DNA from: CAYMRB01 sp964392615
Lineage (GTDB): Bacteria; Planctomycetota; UBA8108
DNA length: 7,428 nucleotides
Reading direction: 5' to 3'
NCBI GenBank assembly: GCA_964392615.1
Contig: CAYMRB010000482.1
Span: forward strand, 1-7,428
Positions 6,017 to 7,428 of the stretch are shown one piece after another. Below the pieces are notes generated by a model. That model saw only the letters and a program-made list of their open reading frames with translations, ran no database searches and had not been told where the DNA came from. The position numbers and the translations under genes are program-made. How positions within the stretch are numbered: the stretch's first letter is position 1; each line of letters begins with the position of its first letter.

Positions 6017-6193
6017 GGGTCTTGTCGGTCGCGGGCTGTCCGCCGCAGGTCGCCGCGGCACCCGCCGCAAAAACCACGACGCGATGCCACGACAACCGCG
6101 AAGAACCGCCCTGCCGCACCGTTCTCGACCGAACTCGGAGACTGGCGCGTCGATGTTCTCGAGTGCGGCCGCCTCGGACTCGACGGCGGCGCC

Positions 6194-6994
6194 ATGTTCG
6201 GCTCCGTGCCGCGCGGCGTATGGGAGCGCCGCATCCCGCCGGACGACCGGCACCGCATCCCCCTCGCGATGCGAGTTCTCCTGCTGCGCCACGAGCGCAC
6301 GGCTGATGTCGTGCTCGTCGACACGGGCATCGGCACGAAGTTCGACGCCGACTTCCGCGATGTGCTGGCGATCGACAACCCCGAGTCGGAGAACTCGACG
6401 ACCCCGCTCGAGATCGCGCTGCGCAGCGTCGATGTCGAGGTGTCCGACGTCACCGCGCTCATACTCACCCATCTGCACTTCGACCATGCCGGCGGCGTCA
6501 CGGTCCGCTGCGATGGCGACGTCGTCCCCGCCGCGCCCCGAGCCGAGCACTTCCTGCAGCGCGCCAACCTCGAGACGGCGCGATCTCCCAACCCGCGCGA
6601 GCGCGCCTCCTACCTCCCCGAAAACTTCCAGCCCCTCGAAGCCGCGCGGTTGACCCTGTTGGACGGCGAGGAGGAGATCCTCCCGGGCGTCCGCGTGACC
6701 CCGTCGTCGGGGCACACCGCCGGCATGCAGACGGTGCGCGTAGAGGGCGGCGGACGCGTGCTGCGATTCGTCAGCGACCTCGCACCGACCAGCCACCACG
6801 TCCACCTGCCCTTCACGATGGGTTACGACCTGTCGTCCCGCACGATCATGCGCGAGAAGGAAGCCGCGTGGCGGAAGGCGATCGACGAGGAGGCCGTCAT
6901 CGTTTTCCAGCACGACCCGGTCGTCGTCACCGGCGCCGTGCGATTCGATGGCAAGCGATTCCGACGCTTGGTCGACAGGACGGTCGAGCCGTGA
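6194..6994 (+). CDS. Metallo-beta-lactamase-fold hydrolase (5' end unresolved)
   Basis: At least 266 residues of an MBL-superfamily metallohydrolase, predicted cytoplasmic. Zinc ligands, counted from the ATG at 6194, are THLHFDH (His93, His95, Asp97, His98), His174 in SSGHTAG, Asp195 in FVSDLAP and His240 in FQHDP. This is the quorum-lactonase/AttM-like, single-domain type; the substrate is not evident. The frame is open upstream of 6194 and encodes ELGDWRVDVLECGRLGLDGGA (6128-6193) leading into MFGSVPRGVWE, matching my memory of this family's N-terminus, where the Met is internal. No ATG, GTG or TTG occurs in that frame between 6002 and 6194, and no Shine-Dalgarno site precedes 6194. Either translation starts at a non-standard codon, a frameshift hides the start (an ATG at 6084 is in another frame), or the protein is really shorter. 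It converges on hemH with a 25-bp gap. Confidence 0.85.
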   Translation: MFGSVPRGVWERRIPPDDRHRIPLAMRVLLLRHERTADVVLVDTGIGTKFDADFRDVLAIDNPESENSTTPLEIALRSVDVEVSDVTALILTHLHFDHAGGVTVRCDGDVVPAAPRAEHFLQRANLETARSPNPRERASYLPENFQPLEAARLTLLDGEEEILPGVRVTPSSGHTAGMQTVRVEGGGRVLRFVSDLAPTSHHVHLPFTMGYDLSSRTIMREKEAAWRKAIDEEAVIVFQHDPVVVTGAVRFDGKRFRRLVDRTVEP

Positions 6995-7019
6995 AGGGGT
7001 CCGAGGTCATCGAGACGCG

Positions 7020-7428
7020 TCAGCGGCCGCTGCGCAGCGTCCCGATGACCGTCGTGTCTTCGAGAATCCGCACGATGCCGTCGGCCCAGTGATCCTCGGC
7101 ATTCAACGACGGGACGAGACGCAGCTCCTCGCCGCCGTGCGCGCGGAAATCCTCGCGCGCCCGCATGCCGAGTTCCTCGAGCGTCTCGAGGCAGTCCGCG
7201 ACGAAGGCGGGTGACAGGACCGACAGGTTCCTCACGCCGTCGCGGGCGAGTTCGCGCACGCGAACGTCGGTGAAAGGCTCGACCCACGGCTCGCGACCGA
7301 GGCGAGATTGGAACGTCACCTCCCACGCATCGTCGGCGAGCCCGAGCCCGTTCGCGATGGCGCGTCCCGTCGCGACGCACTGCGCCCGGTAGCACATGCG
7401 GTTCGCGGCGACGAAGCGGTCGCAGCAG
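7020..7428 (-). CDS. hemH: Ferrochelatase, C-terminal part (5' end beyond window)
   Basis: About 135 C-terminal residues of ferrochelatase, which inserts Fe2+ into protoporphyrin IX at the end of haem synthesis (some relatives act on coproporphyrin III). Diagnostic stretches are FQSRLGREPWVEP and FVADCLETLEELG; the Glu in CLETLEE corresponds to the conserved active-site glutamate. The conserved catalytic His lies in the missing N-terminal part. The ATG at 7397 is internal: the frame continues to the edge with CCDRFVAANR joined to MCYRAQC. Five cysteines (CC, MC, QC and DC) are visible, compatible with the [2Fe-2S]-containing bacterial ferrochelatases, though cluster ligation cannot be proven here. 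It ends 25 bp from the convergent MBL gene with no clear terminator between. Confidence 0.92.
   Translation of the reverse strand, partial: CCDRFVAANRMCYRAQCVATGRAIANGLGLADDAWEVTFQSRLGREPWVEPFTDVRVRELARDGVRNLSVLSPAFVADCLETLEELGMRAREDFRAHGGEELRLVPSLNAEDHWADGIVRILEDTTVIGTLRSGR

Noticed and set aside
5646..6653. Plus-strand open frame of 335 codons across the peptidase/MBL junction
   Set aside because: It is antisense to the M42 gene and out of frame with the MBL gene. Its Arg/Ser/Thr-rich translation has no domain. Its ATG at 6084 remains of interest only as a possible frameshifted MBL start.

Overview
The window is GC-rich (third codon positions mostly G or C), gene-dense and mostly ordinary in content. 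Its three consecutive lipobox-bearing genes point to a Gram-negative cell envelope. The wording of the partial ferrochelatase and the uncharacterised methyltransferase suggest Myxococcota or a related deltaproteobacterial lineage; this placement is inferred from remembered family resemblance and has not been searched. I see no tRNA, rRNA, CRISPR array, phage gene or transposase.

Layout, left to right. Positions 1-106 hold no supportable gene but contain a five-copy GACTCC tandem repeat. A sigma70-like promoter (110-138) sits directly against a PLP-dependent group II decarboxylase gene (149-1615), followed by a class I SAM-dependent methyltransferase (1675-2472). A 247-base gap (2473-2719) carries a weak hairpin and two near-identical tandem hairpin repeats that end at a perfect Shine-Dalgarno sequence. 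That sequence starts a tight cluster of three predicted lipoproteins: an aromatic-rich protein with a roughly 18-residue periodic motif (2720-3370), a protein with an alpha/beta domain and a C-terminal TPR-like part (3379-4272), and a HAD-type phosphatase (4269-4958). Gaps of 8 bp and a 4-bp ATGA overlap indicate one translationally coupled operon.

On the opposite strand, an M42-family metallo-aminopeptidase (4938-6002, or 6119 with a longer N-terminus) converges on the phosphatase with a 21-bp overlap. Divergent from it is a metallo-beta-lactamase-fold hydrolase whose first ATG (6194) appears to lie inside the conserved family sequence, so its 5' end is unresolved. The window closes with the C-terminal part of a cysteine-rich ferrochelatase (hemH) on the minus strand, cut by the right edge.

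The decarboxylase, methyltransferase, peptidase, MBL hydrolase and ferrochelatase look like unlinked metabolic or housekeeping genes. The only group suggesting a shared, possibly undescribed envelope function is the three-lipoprotein operon. The most useful points to recheck are that operon, the hairpin repeats in front of it, and the unresolved starts at the divergent pair around 6000-6194.
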